DNA of 64,000 nt from Ruegeria arenilitoris. GTDB taxonomy: Bacteria > Pseudomonadota > Alphaproteobacteria > Rhodobacterales > Rhodobacteraceae. The stretch's first letter is position 1. Every line of letters starts with the position of its first letter. The notes under the pieces were generated by a model. The model ran no database searches and had not been told where the DNA came from. It saw only the letters and a program-made list of their open reading frames with translations. Positions 35,605 through 45,323 of the stretch are shown piece after piece. The position numbers and the translations under genes are program-made. The stretch lies in contig NZ_WPYP01000012.1 in NCBI RefSeq assembly GCF_013030985.1, positions 1-64,000 on the forward strand, read 5' to 3'.

Positions 35605-37698
35605 TCAGAAATCTATCGCAAGGTCGCCGATTGTCTCGACCAGCGGCTTAAGCTGGCTTTCATAGTTCAACCATTTGGCCTTGGATGACCTGTAAAGGGG
35701 CTGGCGCACCTGCTGAACGCTGGCGGTTCGCACGCGCCGTTTCCGAGCATGGAAGTCGAGACAGTTGCTGTCCCAGTCCAGTCCACAATAGTCCAACAGC
35801 CGTTTGGTCTGAGCCTCGATATCATCGACCAGCGCTTCGTAGTGAACCGTCAGGAATGCGCCTTCGGGCAGCGTATCGTGCCAGTGGTTCATGAGGCGCA
35901 CATAGTTGTTATAGTAGCGCCCCAGTTCTACCAGATCATAGCTGTGCAGCTGGCTGCGCTCGAACAGGCGCGTGTAGCAAGACAAGCAGGTGTCAAACGG
36001 GTTACGCGCCACGTGGATGATTTTGGCGTTCGGGAACAGACCGTGGATCAGGCCCAGCAGCTGAAAATTCGCGGGCATCTTGTCCACGATGCGCGGCATT
36101 GCAGGCGCGTGCCCGGTTAGCGTTTCGATATAGTCCTCGGCCCGCTGGTTCAGCCGGTCATCCGAAAGAGCCCTAACGGTGTCCGGCACCGTGACCGGAT
36201 TGCCATCCACTCGGCTGAACAGGTTTTGCAGGTCGTTCAGTTCACCTGCACCAAAGACATTGCCGTGCGCATCCAGAATGGATTCAGTCAAGGTCGTGCC
36301 TGATCGCGGCATCCCCAGCACAAAGATCGGCCGGTCACTTTCAACGGCACAGCCGCGTAACCGGTTGATCATCTTGCCGTCAAAGGTGGCAATCAGATCA
36401 TCCGTCAACCGATCCGTTTCAGCCGCGTCATAGTCAACCAGGCTCCGTTTCAGTCGGGCGCCGGTATCAAACTGTCGGAACGCCTCATCGTACCGCTTCA
36501 ACTGCTCATAACATTCGCCCATCGCATAGTGATAGCCCGCCGCTTTTTGCGGCAGCATGTCGGCGGCGGTGGGCAGGGCGGCTTCCATCTGTTGAAAGGT
36601 CGGGCTGTCCGGGGTGATCTTTTCCACCTTTGCCAATGCAAGCAACGCGCCCAGCTTGTCCTCTGCCGTTTCAGCGGCCTGTTCAAACTGCGCGCGGGCG
36701 GTATCAGCGTCACCTTGTTCCAGCGCAAGATGCCCCAGCGCCAGCAGGCTGGCCGCCATGTCCGGTTTCAGCTCCAGCCCTTTTTCATAACTCGCAATGG
36801 CACCGGTCAGATCGCCCAAATGGGCCTTGGCCATGGCGACGTGATGGAAGGCGACGGCGCAGTCCGGATCAAGTCGCACGGCGTTTTCAGCCTCGATCAA
36901 AGCCAGCTTGGGGTGGTTCTTTTCGAATAGGACCTGTGCCAATCCCACATAGCTTTCGGCCTTTTGCCCGTTGATCGCAATCGCATTGCGGAAAGCGGCC
37001 TCTGCTTTGTCCAGATCGTTTTCCAACAGGAAAACCCTGCCAAAATTCCGGTGTAATTCCGCATCCTGCGGGGTGCGCTGCATCTGCGCCTCGGCCACGG
37101 CGCGGGCGTCAGAAGGGTTCTCGTCCTCGACCAGAACGGAAATCAGGTTGTTGGCGGTCTCGGACGAGGCCGGGTTGATCCGCAGCGCCTTGCGGTAAAA
37201 CTCTGCCGCCTTTGCCCGGTCGCCCTTATCGCGGGCAATGCTGCCCAGGTTGTTGATGGCGCGATCAAAATCGGGGTCCAGCGCCAGCGCGCGCTGTTGC
37301 GAGGCTTCGGCCTCGGTCAGGTTGTTCTGGTCATAGTAGACAAGGCCAAGGTTGGAATGCGCCGCAGCACTGCCAGGCGCCAGACGGATTGCGCGCTGCC
37401 CGATTTCGACGGCTTCGTCCAGTTCACCGGCCGAGCGCAGGATTTCCACGAAGTTGGCCAGAAACACAGCGTCGTTCGGCTGCAGCCGGACCGCTTCGCG
37501 CATGGCTTTGACCGCAACGTCCCCCTGCCCTGCCAGAAACGCGGTGAGGCCGACCATCTGATGCGCGTGCGCATGGGCCGGTGCGGCTTTGACAATCTCG
37601 GAAAACAACGTGGCCGCCGGTTTCAACTCGCCCTTCTGATAGTGCGACATCGCCAGTTTGAAGGCATCCTGAATAGAAATCGTTTGGCCTTGGGCCAT
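35605..37698 (-). CDS. TPR-sulfotransferase fusion protein
   Basis: This 697-residue cytoplasmic protein has about eleven tetratricopeptide repeats (residues about 10-400, with typical motifs such as AHSNLGLVYYDQNNLTEAEA). A C-terminal sulfotransferase domain has the PAPS loop FVLGMPRSGTTLTESILDAHG near residue 435 and the 3'-phosphate-binding RNPFDTCLSCYTRLF near residue 550. Bacterial TPR-sulfotransferases resemble tyrosylprotein sulfotransferases, and the repeats could hold a protein substrate. GGAG precedes the chosen ATG at 37698; the upstream 37794 start lacks a ribosome site. The gene converges on the autotransporter. Confidence 0.87.
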   Translation of the reverse strand: MAQGQTISIQDAFKLAMSHYQKGELKPAATLFSEIVKAAPAHAHAHQMVGLTAFLAGQGDVAVKAMREAVRLQPNDAVFLANFVEILRSAGELDEAVEIGQRAIRLAPGSAAAHSNLGLVYYDQNNLTEAEASQQRALALDPDFDRAINNLGSIARDKGDRAKAAEFYRKALRINPASSETANNLISVLVEDENPSDARAVAEAQMQRTPQDAELHRNFGRVFLLENDLDKAEAAFRNAIAINGQKAESYVGLAQVLFEKNHPKLALIEAENAVRLDPDCAVAFHHVAMAKAHLGDLTGAIASYEKGLELKPDMAASLLALGHLALEQGDADTARAQFEQAAETAEDKLGALLALAKVEKITPDSPTFQQMEAALPTAADMLPQKAAGYHYAMGECYEQLKRYDEAFRQFDTGARLKRSLVDYDAAETDRLTDDLIATFDGKMINRLRGCAVESDRPIFVLGMPRSGTTLTESILDAHGNVFGAGELNDLQNLFSRVDGNPVTVPDTVRALSDDRLNQRAEDYIETLTGHAPAMPRIVDKMPANFQLLGLIHGLFPNAKIIHVARNPFDTCLSCYTRLFERSQLHSYDLVELGRYYNNYVRLMNHWHDTLPEGAFLTVHYEALVDDIEAQTKRLLDYCGLDWDSNCLDFHARKRRVRTASVQQVRQPLYRSSKAKWLNYESQLKPLVETIGDLAIDF

Positions 37699-37896
37699 AG
37701 TGTATGCTCCGGTCTCTGATACCCCTGCACAGGCGTTAAGCACGTGCTTTTTCTGTTCTGGTGATTGGTAAAGAGAACGCCGGGCACCGTCCATTCAAAG
37801 TTGAGCGATTCCGGAACATTTGCGCAAAAAATGCGTATTCCCGCGAAACGCGCACCATTCGAAAGCACAGCCGGTTGGGCAAGATCTTTGCCTTGA

Positions 37897-37920
37897 CCAC
37901 TGGGCGGAACCGCCCAGTGG
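37897..37920. repeat. Perfect inverted repeat (11-bp arms) after the carnitine-locus BCCT gene
   Basis: CCACTGGGCGG, AA, CCGCCCAGTGG form a nearly loopless palindrome 22 bases beyond the BCCT stop. It lacks a T run in either direction. It could be a weak terminator, an mRNA-end stabiliser or a protein-binding site between the carnitine locus and the TPR-sulfotransferase gene. Confidence 0.6.
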
Positions 37921-37942
37921 ATTTGCATAACACTTCAGGCTG

Positions 37943-39634
37943 TTACGCGTGAAGGTCTTGGTTCAGCCTTGTGCCATCAGGCGCAACACTCTGTTCCTGG
38001 ATCGGGGCTGCCGAAGGGTCCTCGTTCAGCGACTTCATCAGGCCCCAGACCATTGCGATCAACACGAAGGAGATCGGGAACGCCGCAGCGATCGAAGCTG
38101 TTTGCAATGCGGCCAGACCGCCCGCCAGCATCAACGCAATCGCGGTTGCACCGATCCCGACACCCCAGATGATGCGGAACTTCTTGGGTGGGTTATCGTC
38201 GCCCATCGAAAGCATGGTGGTGATGACCAGCGTGCCCGAATCCGCCGAGGTTACGAACCACGAGAACAGCAGGATGGTTGCCAGTGCCGACATCGGCCAC
38301 GCCATCCATTCCATGTCGCCCATCCACGAGGTAGCGCCCAGGTTGCCGATGGTGCCGTAAAGCGCGGCGGGCAGATCCCAGTTCCGCACGGTTGCAATCA
38401 CACCTGCACCGTTTTCCGAGGCCGGACCCGCGCCCATGTGCAGCTCTTGCCAAATGGCGTTGCCACCGAACATGCACAGCCAGAAGAACACCATGACGGT
38501 CGGTACAAACAGCACGCCCACCATGAATTCGCGGATCGTGCGACCGCGCGAGATGCGTGCGATGAACATGCCGACCATCGGTGCCCATGCGATCCACCAA
38601 CCCCAGTAGAAGATGGTCCAGCCACCCTGCCAGGCAATATGTTCATCAGAGGATGCCGCCCAGAAACCCATCGGAACGAAGTTCCACAGGTAATCGCCCA
38701 GGGACGTCACGAAAAAGCCCATCAGCCATTGGAACGGGCCGATGATAACAAACAGCGCCAACAGCAGGATCGACAGCCAGATGTTCCATTCCGAGATGAT
38801 ACGGATGCCCTTGCCGACGCCCGATACGGTCGAAACGATGGCGATGATGCTGACCAGAACGATCAGGCCGATCTGCAGCGCCGTCGATCCTTCGATGCCA
38901 AACAGCACGTTGAGGCCCGTAACCATCTGACTTGACCCCAGGCCAAGCGAGGTGGCGATCCCGAAGACCGAGCCGAACACTGCCAGCAGGTCCACGGCGT
39001 GACCCCAGGGGCCGTAAATGCGTTCACCGATCAGAGGATACAGAGCCGAACGCATGGTCAACGGCAGTTTCTTGCGAAACCCGAAGTAAGCGAGGCTCAG
39101 GCCAACCAGCACATACAGCGCCCAACCATGCAGACCCCAGTGGAAATAGGTGACACGCATCGCGTCAATGGCGCGCTGCATGTTCATTTCCGTGTGGCCC
39201 GCCAGATCCGCGTGAGGGTTGTTCGGGTAACCCCAGACCTGCGAGTTATCGAAGTAGAAGATCGGCTCCGCCACCCCGAAGAACAGGATGCCGATCCCGA
39301 TACCGGCCGAGAACAACATGGCGACCCAGCTGAAGTTGCCGAATTCGGGGCGCGAGTCATCATCGCCCAGACGCAGCGATCCGAACTTCGAGAACATCAG
39401 CCAGAGGCAGAAAAAGAACGCGATGGCAAACAGCGTGATGTAGTAAAAGCTCAGGCCGTTTTCGATCCAGCTACGGATGGATTTGTACAACCCGCCTGCA
39501 AATTCCACATTCATTACCGTGAAAATGACAAAGGCTGCGATCATACCTTTCGCCGCAATGCCCATTCCCGGGTGAAGGCCGGTAAAAAAACCCTCCTTCG
39601 CCACAAGATGTGAGTTTTTATGTTGCTCGTCCAT
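37943..39634 (-). CDS. BCCT-family transporter, probable L-carnitine uptake
   Basis: A 563-residue BCCT carrier with about twelve membrane segments and the signatures AGIGIGILFFGVAEPIFYF near residue 103 and WGWWIAWAPMVGMFIARISR near residue 340. It lies last on the minus strand after three carnitine-degrading enzymes, so carnitine or a related betaine is the likely substrate. The start at 39634 has GGAGG nearby; the longer frame to 39760 lacks one. An intrinsic terminator sits between this gene and the enzymes, so its expression may be set separately. Confidence 0.88.
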   Translation of the reverse strand: MDEQHKNSHLVAKEGFFTGLHPGMGIAAKGMIAAFVIFTVMNVEFAGGLYKSIRSWIENGLSFYYITLFAIAFFFCLWLMFSKFGSLRLGDDDSRPEFGNFSWVAMLFSAGIGIGILFFGVAEPIFYFDNSQVWGYPNNPHADLAGHTEMNMQRAIDAMRVTYFHWGLHGWALYVLVGLSLAYFGFRKKLPLTMRSALYPLIGERIYGPWGHAVDLLAVFGSVFGIATSLGLGSSQMVTGLNVLFGIEGSTALQIGLIVLVSIIAIVSTVSGVGKGIRIISEWNIWLSILLLALFVIIGPFQWLMGFFVTSLGDYLWNFVPMGFWAASSDEHIAWQGGWTIFYWGWWIAWAPMVGMFIARISRGRTIREFMVGVLFVPTVMVFFWLCMFGGNAIWQELHMGAGPASENGAGVIATVRNWDLPAALYGTIGNLGATSWMGDMEWMAWPMSALATILLFSWFVTSADSGTLVITTMLSMGDDNPPKKFRIIWGVGIGATAIALMLAGGLAALQTASIAAAFPISFVLIAMVWGLMKSLNEDPSAAPIQEQSVAPDGTRLNQDLHA

Positions 39635-39683
39635 CGAGCCCTCCCTTTCTGACCAAGCTATGCCGTGGTGGATAAGTTCTCCT

Positions 39684-39715
39684 AAAAAACGGATCGGGTT
39701 TTGCTGACCCGATCC
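39684..39715 (-). terminator. Intrinsic terminator between carnitine dehydrogenase and BCCT genes
   Basis: On the minus strand a nine-bp perfect stem (GGATCGGGT, loop CAGCAAA, ACCCGATCC) is followed by G and then TTTTTT. The T run ends 50 bases before the BCCT start. It should stop or attenuate transcription coming from the enzyme genes, leaving the transporter to read-through or to a very short local promoter. Confidence 0.82.
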
Positions 39716-39769
39716 GCCAGTGAATGCCGTCTCTAAATCGGGGAGAGGAAGAGGCGGCACATGCGTTTC

Positions 39770-41200
39770 TTAGCCCTTCAGACCCACGTGACGGCCGACG
39801 CCCCGAGGCGCAGGCAGTTTTGCGTGCTCTTGTGCGTAGGTTGCGAGTTTCGCGGCCACGGCCTCGGACGGCAGGGACGTCTTGCGGGCGTTCAGGTCCA
39901 TGTGGATCAGCAGGGTCTCGACGGTGGCGGCCAGTTGGCCGTTCTCACCATAGAGGCAATGGAACAGCTGCATTTTCTTGCCTTCACCCTGCAGCACATG
40001 CGTGGTGATTTTCAGCCGGTCGCCCGCGTGCAGTTCGTCCAGGAACTGCATGTGGTTTTCAACGGTGAAATAGCTGTTGCCCGCGGCGACATAGTCCGCG
40101 TCTGCGCCGATCATCGCCATGAACCGGTCGGTCGCCTGGGCCGAGGCTTCAAGGTAGTGGGCCTCGTTCATGTGGCCGTTATAGTCGGTCCAGCTTTGCG
40201 GGATGGTGCGGTCCACGGTGACGGGCAGATCATCAATCGCCGGTTCGGGCATGGTGGCTTCGTGCGTATTCAGCACTCCGCCAGCGCCGCTGCCGGTTTT
40301 CTTCAGCGCGCGCATCATGCCGATCAGGTTGTCATCGCGCAGACGTTCCAATTCGCGGATCGACATATGGCCGGATTGCGCATCCGACTGGCCCGCGATC
40401 AGGTCAACCAGCTCGTCGGTGAATTCAGGCACGTCCATCAGCTTGGTCCACGGCCACTGCAGGGCCGGACCGAACTGCGCCATGAAGTGCTTCATGCCCG
40501 CTTCGCCCCCGGCGATCCGGTAGGTTTCGAACAGACCCATCTGTGCCCAACGCAGGCCAAAGCCCATGCGGATCACTTCGTCCAGCTCTTCGGTGGTGCA
40601 GATGCCGTCCTTGATCAGCCACAGGCCCTCGCGCCAGACGGCCTCGAGCAGGCGGTCACCGATATGGGCGTCGATTTCCTTGCGGACGGTCAGTGGGTAC
40701 ATCCCGATCGAGCGCAGGATCTCGGACGCCTTGGCGCAGGTCTCCGCGTTGCCCACCAGCTCGACCAGCGGCAGCAGGTAGACCGGGTTGAACGGGTGCG
40801 CAACGACGACGCGGCCGCCATGCTCGTTCAACTCGGACGGCTTGAACCCCGAGGTCGAGGACCCGATCACCGCCTCCGCGGGCGACAGTTTGTCAATCTG
40901 CGCGTGGATCTTGTGCTTGAGGTCCAGACGCTCGGGCACGCTTTCCTGAACCCATGCGGCATCGGCCAGCGCTTCGCCCATGTCGTCATGGAAGGTCAGT
41001 GTACCTTCGGCGGGCATCACCTTGTCATAGAGCGCTGGCAGGGCGCGGCGGGCATTCGCAAGCACTTCGCCTATCTTGCGTTCTGCTTCCAGGTCCGGGT
41101 CAAAAACCGATACGTTCCAGCCGTTCAGCAGGAACCGGGCGACCCAGCCCCCACCGATCACACCGCCGCCGACGATGGTTGCTTTTTGCAGCGCGCTCAT
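39770..41200 (-). CDS. lcdH: L-carnitine 3-dehydrogenase fused to a hotdog thioesterase domain
   Basis: This 476-residue fusion resembles the Rhizobium-type carnitine dehydrogenase with a C-terminal extension. Residues 1-about 320 form a 3-hydroxyacyl-CoA-dehydrogenase-like domain with the NAD motif VGGGVIGGGWVARF and HPFNPVYLLPLVE near residue 135, oxidising carnitine to 3-dehydrocarnitine. Residues about 330-476 are a 4HBT-type thioesterase with the catalytic-loop motif WTDYNGHMNEAHY near residue 348, likely hydrolysing betainyl-CoA to glycine betaine. Its start overlaps the BKACE stop by four bases, showing coupling of consecutive pathway steps. Confidence 0.9.
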   Translation of the reverse strand: MSALQKATIVGGGVIGGGWVARFLLNGWNVSVFDPDLEAERKIGEVLANARRALPALYDKVMPAEGTLTFHDDMGEALADAAWVQESVPERLDLKHKIHAQIDKLSPAEAVIGSSTSGFKPSELNEHGGRVVVAHPFNPVYLLPLVELVGNAETCAKASEILRSIGMYPLTVRKEIDAHIGDRLLEAVWREGLWLIKDGICTTEELDEVIRMGFGLRWAQMGLFETYRIAGGEAGMKHFMAQFGPALQWPWTKLMDVPEFTDELVDLIAGQSDAQSGHMSIRELERLRDDNLIGMMRALKKTGSGAGGVLNTHEATMPEPAIDDLPVTVDRTIPQSWTDYNGHMNEAHYLEASAQATDRFMAMIGADADYVAAGNSYFTVENHMQFLDELHAGDRLKITTHVLQGEGKKMQLFHCLYGENGQLAATVETLLIHMDLNARKTSLPSEAVAAKLATYAQEHAKLPAPRGVGRHVGLKG

Positions 41201-42126
41201 GCCGCAACGCCTTTGGCAACGGGTTCGCGCTTGATCAGGCCCAGCTTTTCACGCACGGCATCGGGGCCGATAATCTTGGCGCCCATGCTTTCGATCACGG
41301 TCACGGCGCGTTCGACCAGCTGCGCGTTGGTGGCCAGAACGCCCTTGTCCAGAAACAGGTTGTCTTCCAGACCGACACGGACGTTGCCACCTGCCAGAAC
41401 CGATTGCGCGGCATAAGGCATCTGATCACGGCCCAGCGAGAACGCCGACCAGGTCCAGTCGGACGGCACATTGTTGACCATCGCCATGAAGGTGTTGATG
41501 TCGTTCGGGGCCCCCCATGGCACACCCATGCACAGTTGCACCAGCGCGTTGGGCTCCAGAATGCCTTCTTTCACCAGCTGCTTGGCGAACCAAAGGTGAC
41601 CGGTGTCAAAGGCTTCGATTTCAGGCTTTACACCCAGATCAGTCATCATCTGACCCATCGCCCGCAGCATGCCGGGGGTGTTGGTCATGACATAGTCGGC
41701 TTCGGCGAAGTTCATGGTGCCGCAGTCCAGGGTGCAGATTTCGGGCAAACATTCGGCGATATGCGCCATCCGCTCGGTCGCACCGATCATGTCAGTCGCT
41801 GCTTCGTTGACCGGGAACGGGTTTTCGGTCGAACCGAACACAATGTCGCCGCCCATGCCAGCAGTCAGGTTCAGAACCACGTCTACCTCGGCGTCGCGGA
41901 CACGGTCGGTCAGTTCCCGATACAGGCCCAGATCGCGCGACGGCGCACCGGTTTCAGGGTCACGCACGTGGCAGTGCACAACGGCAGCACCCGCCTTGGC
42001 CGCATCGATGGCCGAGTTGGCGATCTGCTCGGGCGAGCGCGGAACATGGGGGGATTTGTCTTGAGTGCCGCCCGAACCGGTCACGGCGCAGGTGATGAAA
42101 ACTTCACGATTCATTGCGAGAGGCAT
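41197..42126 (-). CDS. BKACE-family 3-dehydrocarnitine cleavage enzyme
   Basis: A 309-residue protein of the beta-keto-acid cleavage family (formerly DUF849, related to 3-keto-5-aminohexanoate cleavage enzyme). The zinc-binding VVHCHVRDPETG near residue 49 and LNLTAGMGGD near residue 85 are visible. In carnitine loci this family condenses 3-dehydrocarnitine with acetyl-CoA to give betainyl-CoA plus acetoacetate. The flanking carnitine dehydrogenase-thioesterase and acetoacetate activation genes fit precisely. AAGGA lies before the ATG at 42126. Confidence 0.88.
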   Translation of the reverse strand: MPLAMNREVFITCAVTGSGGTQDKSPHVPRSPEQIANSAIDAAKAGAAVVHCHVRDPETGAPSRDLGLYRELTDRVRDAEVDVVLNLTAGMGGDIVFGSTENPFPVNEAATDMIGATERMAHIAECLPEICTLDCGTMNFAEADYVMTNTPGMLRAMGQMMTDLGVKPEIEAFDTGHLWFAKQLVKEGILEPNALVQLCMGVPWGAPNDINTFMAMVNNVPSDWTWSAFSLGRDQMPYAAQSVLAGGNVRVGLEDNLFLDKGVLATNAQLVERAVTVIESMGAKIIGPDAVREKLGLIKREPVAKGVAA

Positions 42127-42142
42127 GATGAGTATCCTTCGA

Positions 42143-44089
42143 TCAGCATTTAAGGTCAGGGTGGTCCGTGAACTGTGCCAGCGCGCCGGGATTGATCAGG
42201 CCGGTCAGGTCACGGATGGGTTGGTTGTTGACGGCGTCCCGCACGGCCAGTTCGGCGGTTTTGCCGGATTTCGTGCGCGGTATGTCCGCGACTTTGATGA
42301 TCTTTGCGGGAACGTGCCGCGGTGAGGCGTTGGTGCGGATCTCGGATTTGATCCGGGACACCAATTCGCAATCAAGGGTCACATCCATGGGGGTGGTCAC
42401 GAACAGGACGACGCGCACATCGTTGTTGATGTTCTGGCCGACAACGACCGAGTCCTCGACTTGCTCGAACTTATCCAGTTGGCGGTAAATCTCGGCGGTG
42501 CCAATCCGGATGCCGCCGGGGTTCAGCGTCGCGTCCGACCGGCCCAGAACGACATATCCACCGTGGTTCGTCTGGATGGTGAAGTCGCCCTGCCGCCAGA
42601 TGTTCGGGTAGGTCTCGAAGTAGCTGGAGCGATACCGCGCCTGCCCAGGATCGTTCAGGAACCGGGTGGGCATCGACGGGTGCGCATTGCGGCACACCAG
42701 CTCTCCGGCCACACCTGCCACCGGGTTGCCATCAGTATCCAGCATGGCCACGTCCAGCCCCAACATCGGGGCCTGAATCTCGCCCTTGTGTACCGGCAAG
42801 GTCGGGCAGCCGCCGATGAAGCAGCCCAGAATATCTGTGCCGCCGCAGATCGAGGCCAGCTGCACATCCGCTTTCCAGTCCCGGTACACATGGTCAAACC
42901 CGTCAGGAGACAACGGAGAACCGGTCGACAGCACTACACGAAGGAAAGGAAGAGAGTGACTGTCGACCGGCCGAACACCGCGTTTGAGCGCGGCATCAAT
43001 GAATTTCGCCGAGACACCGAAATGGGTGACCTGTTCCGCCTCGACCAGATCAAACAGGCGGGTGATCCCCGGATAGGCCGGGTTGCCGTCGAACAGGATG
43101 ATCACGGCCTCGGAGGCCAGCGCGGCAACCTGCCAGTTCCACATCATCCAGTTGCAGGTGGTGTAATAGAACATCCGATCGCCCGCGCGCAGGTCGCAAT
43201 GCAGTTGATGTTCCACCAACATGCGCAGCAAGGTACCGCCACCCGCGTGTTCGATGCATTTCGGTTTGCCGGTCGTGCCGGACGAGAACATCACATAAAG
43301 CGGATCGCGAAACCCCATGGGGCGGCAGTCCAACACCGGTGCATCAGCCGGTTTGAACTTGTCATAGGCAATCATGCCCTCGGGCAGATCGGCGCCGTCT
43401 TTCGCATAGGGCCAGACAATGACCTGTTCGATCGTCGGCACGCGGGAGGCGACAGTGGCAATAGCCTCACGCGTGTCAAAGATCTTGCCATTGTAGGAAT
43501 AACCGTCGGCGGCGAACATCAGTTTCGGCGCGATCTGACCGAAGCGATCAACAACCACATCCGGCCCGCTTTCAGGCGCGCAAGAAGACCACACAGCCCC
43601 CAGCGACGCCGTCGCCAGCATGGCCGCCACGGTTTGCGGCATGTTCGGCACATAGCCCACGACGTGATCGCCTGCGACGATGCCCGCGTCTTTCAGGGCG
43701 GCGGCCAGACGCTCGACTTCATGCTTCAGCTCGGCACGACTCCAACGCAGGCGGCGACCGTCTTCGCCGTAGAAGATGATGGCATCGCGGTCGTCGGGAT
43801 TCTTCAGGAAAGCCTCGACAATGTTCAGGCGCGCCTCGGGGAAGAAGCGGACATTCAGAGGATCAGCGTCGGGGATCAGCGCCGTGTCCCCTGCCTCGCC
43901 GACCAGACCGCAGAACTCCCATGCCAGACGCCAGAATGCGTCGGGCTGATCCACCGACCACTGATGCAAATCCGCGTGGGCGTCAAACGCCTTTCCCGCC
44001 TGCTGGCTTGCAAGGTCGCGAAACGCGGCAAGACGGGTTTGCGAGATTTGTTCGACACTGGGTGTCCAGAGAAGGTCAGCATCCAGCAT
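42143..44089 (-). CDS. Acetoacetate-CoA ligase (acetoacetyl-CoA synthetase)
   Basis: A 648-residue adenylate-forming enzyme with the AMP-binding motif [20 protein letters not shown] near residue 265 and C-terminal motifs [20 protein letters not shown] near residue 515 and [15 protein letters not shown] near residue 600, which carries the catalytic lysine. It would activate the acetoacetate released by the cleavage enzyme to acetoacetyl-CoA for thiolysis. The start at 44089 is preceded by GGAGG and fits family length; the longer frame to 44182 runs into the promoter. It is the first gene of the carnitine operon. Confidence 0.9.
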   Translation of the reverse strand: MLDADLLWTPSVEQISQTRLAAFRDLASQQAGKAFDAHADLHQWSVDQPDAFWRLAWEFCGLVGEAGDTALIPDADPLNVRFFPEARLNIVEAFLKNPDDRDAIIFYGEDGRRLRWSRAELKHEVERLAAALKDAGIVAGDHVVGYVPNMPQTVAAMLATASLGAVWSSCAPESGPDVVVDRFGQIAPKLMFAADGYSYNGKIFDTREAIATVASRVPTIEQVIVWPYAKDGADLPEGMIAYDKFKPADAPVLDCRPMGFRDPLYVMFSSGTTGKPKCIEHAGGGTLLRMLVEHQLHCDLRAGDRMFYYTTCNWMMWNWQVAALASEAVIILFDGNPAYPGITRLFDLVEAEQVTHFGVSAKFIDAALKRGVRPVDSHSLPFLRVVLSTGSPLSPDGFDHVYRDWKADVQLASICGGTDILGCFIGGCPTLPVHKGEIQAPMLGLDVAMLDTDGNPVAGVAGELVCRNAHPSMPTRFLNDPGQARYRSSYFETYPNIWRQGDFTIQTNHGGYVVLGRSDATLNPGGIRIGTAEIYRQLDKFEQVEDSVVVGQNINNDVRVVLFVTTPMDVTLDCELVSRIKSEIRTNASPRHVPAKIIKVADIPRTKSGKTAELAVRDAVNNQPIRDLTGLINPGALAQFTDHPDLKC

Positions 44090-44203
44090 GGTGAAACAGG
44101 CCTCCGGTCGGCAGAAAGTGTGAATCGTCAGATGACGAAGTGACGCGAAGCTACTTTCAACTTTCTGGCTGAAACGATACAATTTTCGTCAGGAGGAATA
44201 CAT
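44090..44203. promoter_or_regulatory. Divergent promoter of the carnitine operon and its regulator
   Basis: These 114 bases separate the acetoacetyl-CoA synthetase gene from the divergent GlxA-type regulator gene. AGGAGG at 44191-44196 is a near-perfect ribosome site seven bases before the regulator's TTG start. Confidence 0.55.
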
Positions 44204-45145
44204 TTGTCGTCAGAATCACATGAAAAGTTCGAGTTCCTGCTGCTGGACGGGTTTTCGAACATGGTTCTGGCCAGCGCGCTGGAACCCCTGCGCGACGTCA
44301 GAATGCGCGCGATGTTTGCCAGTCTGGATTGGGAGGTCACAACTCTGGACGGCCTGACCGTGACCAGCTCGAGCAAGTTGAAACTGTCGCCGGACAAACG
44401 GTTTGACCCCGGGCAGACCAAAGGCACCCTTGTCATCGTGGCCGGCTACAGTGTGCGCGAACAGGTCACCCGGGAACTGGTTTCGCTGATCCGGGTGGCG
44501 TCCCGCAACGCGCGGCGTGTGCTGGCACTGGATACGGCATCGTGGCTGCTGGCCGAGGCCGGGATTTTGGACGGCCACAGCGCAACCATCCACTGGCAGG
44601 AACTGGATGCGTTCGCAGAGGCCTTTCCAAACGTGGATGTTTCCAACGCGCGGTTTGTGCGGTCGGGGCCCTTCATGACATGCGGTGGGGCCAGCACCAC
44701 ATTGGAAATGGTTCTTGAACTTATCCAGGACACGTTTGGTCCGGCAGCGGCATTTGACGCGTCAAGCATGTTCCTCTTTGATCCGGCTCGCCAAAAGGAT
44801 CAACAGCGCGGCGCTGCGTGGTTGCGTGACCGCGGATCCCCCAAGCTGCTGAATGCACTCAACATCATCGCAGAGAATGTCGAACACCCTCTGACCACAT
44901 TCGAACTGGCCGAACGTGTTTCATTGTCGGAACGAACCCTGAACCGGGCTTTCGCGCAAGAGCTGGGGATGACGACCGGAAAATACTACAAGCTATATCG
45001 CCTGCAGCATGCGCGATACCTGGCGCAGGAAACGCGCCTGAGCACCGAACAGATCGCCCTGCGATGCGGATTCTCCTGCGCGTCAGCGCTGGGTCGCTCC
45101 TTCACAAATGAATTTGGCAGGCCAATCAGCGCGTTCCGTTCGTGA
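44204..45145 (+). CDS. GlxA-type AraC-family regulator of carnitine catabolism (CdhR-like)
   Basis: A 313-residue regulator with an N-terminal DJ-1/PfpI-like sensor domain (FEFLLLDGFSNMVLASALEP near residue 6) and a C-terminal AraC DNA-binding domain (AERVSLSERTLNRAFAQELG near residue 240; IALRCGFSCASALGRSF near residue 285). It matches the plan of CdhR, which activates carnitine dehydrogenase genes in Pseudomonas, and is divergent from the carnitine operon. The first codon is TTG; no in-frame ATG fits, and the strong AGGAGG supports it. Confidence 0.87.
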   Translation: MSSESHEKFEFLLLDGFSNMVLASALEPLRDVRMRAMFASLDWEVTTLDGLTVTSSSKLKLSPDKRFDPGQTKGTLVIVAGYSVREQVTRELVSLIRVASRNARRVLALDTASWLLAEAGILDGHSATIHWQELDAFAEAFPNVDVSNARFVRSGPFMTCGGASTTLEMVLELIQDTFGPAAAFDASSMFLFDPARQKDQQRGAAWLRDRGSPKLLNALNIIAENVEHPLTTFELAERVSLSERTLNRAFAQELGMTTGKYYKLYRLQHARYLAQETRLSTEQIALRCGFSCASALGRSFTNEFGRPISAFRS

Positions 45146-45323
45146 TGCATCAACATCCAGACGAGCGGCAGCGGCAGCAGGCATCGATGCCAAAGTTCTC
45201 TTACGTCAGCCCTACAAATTGTTGACCTGAACGGAAAACTGTCATTTTAGTATTAGTTTGAGACTATAAAGTTCGAATGTTTGAAAAAGAAACCGCATAG
45301 CTGCCACACAGCGAGAGTTCTTT

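Noticed and set aside
39761..44143. Plus-strand frames of 551 and 560 codons over the carnitine operon
   Set aside because: They lie opposite three well-defined enzymes and show histidine/arginine/glutamine-rich low-information sequence.
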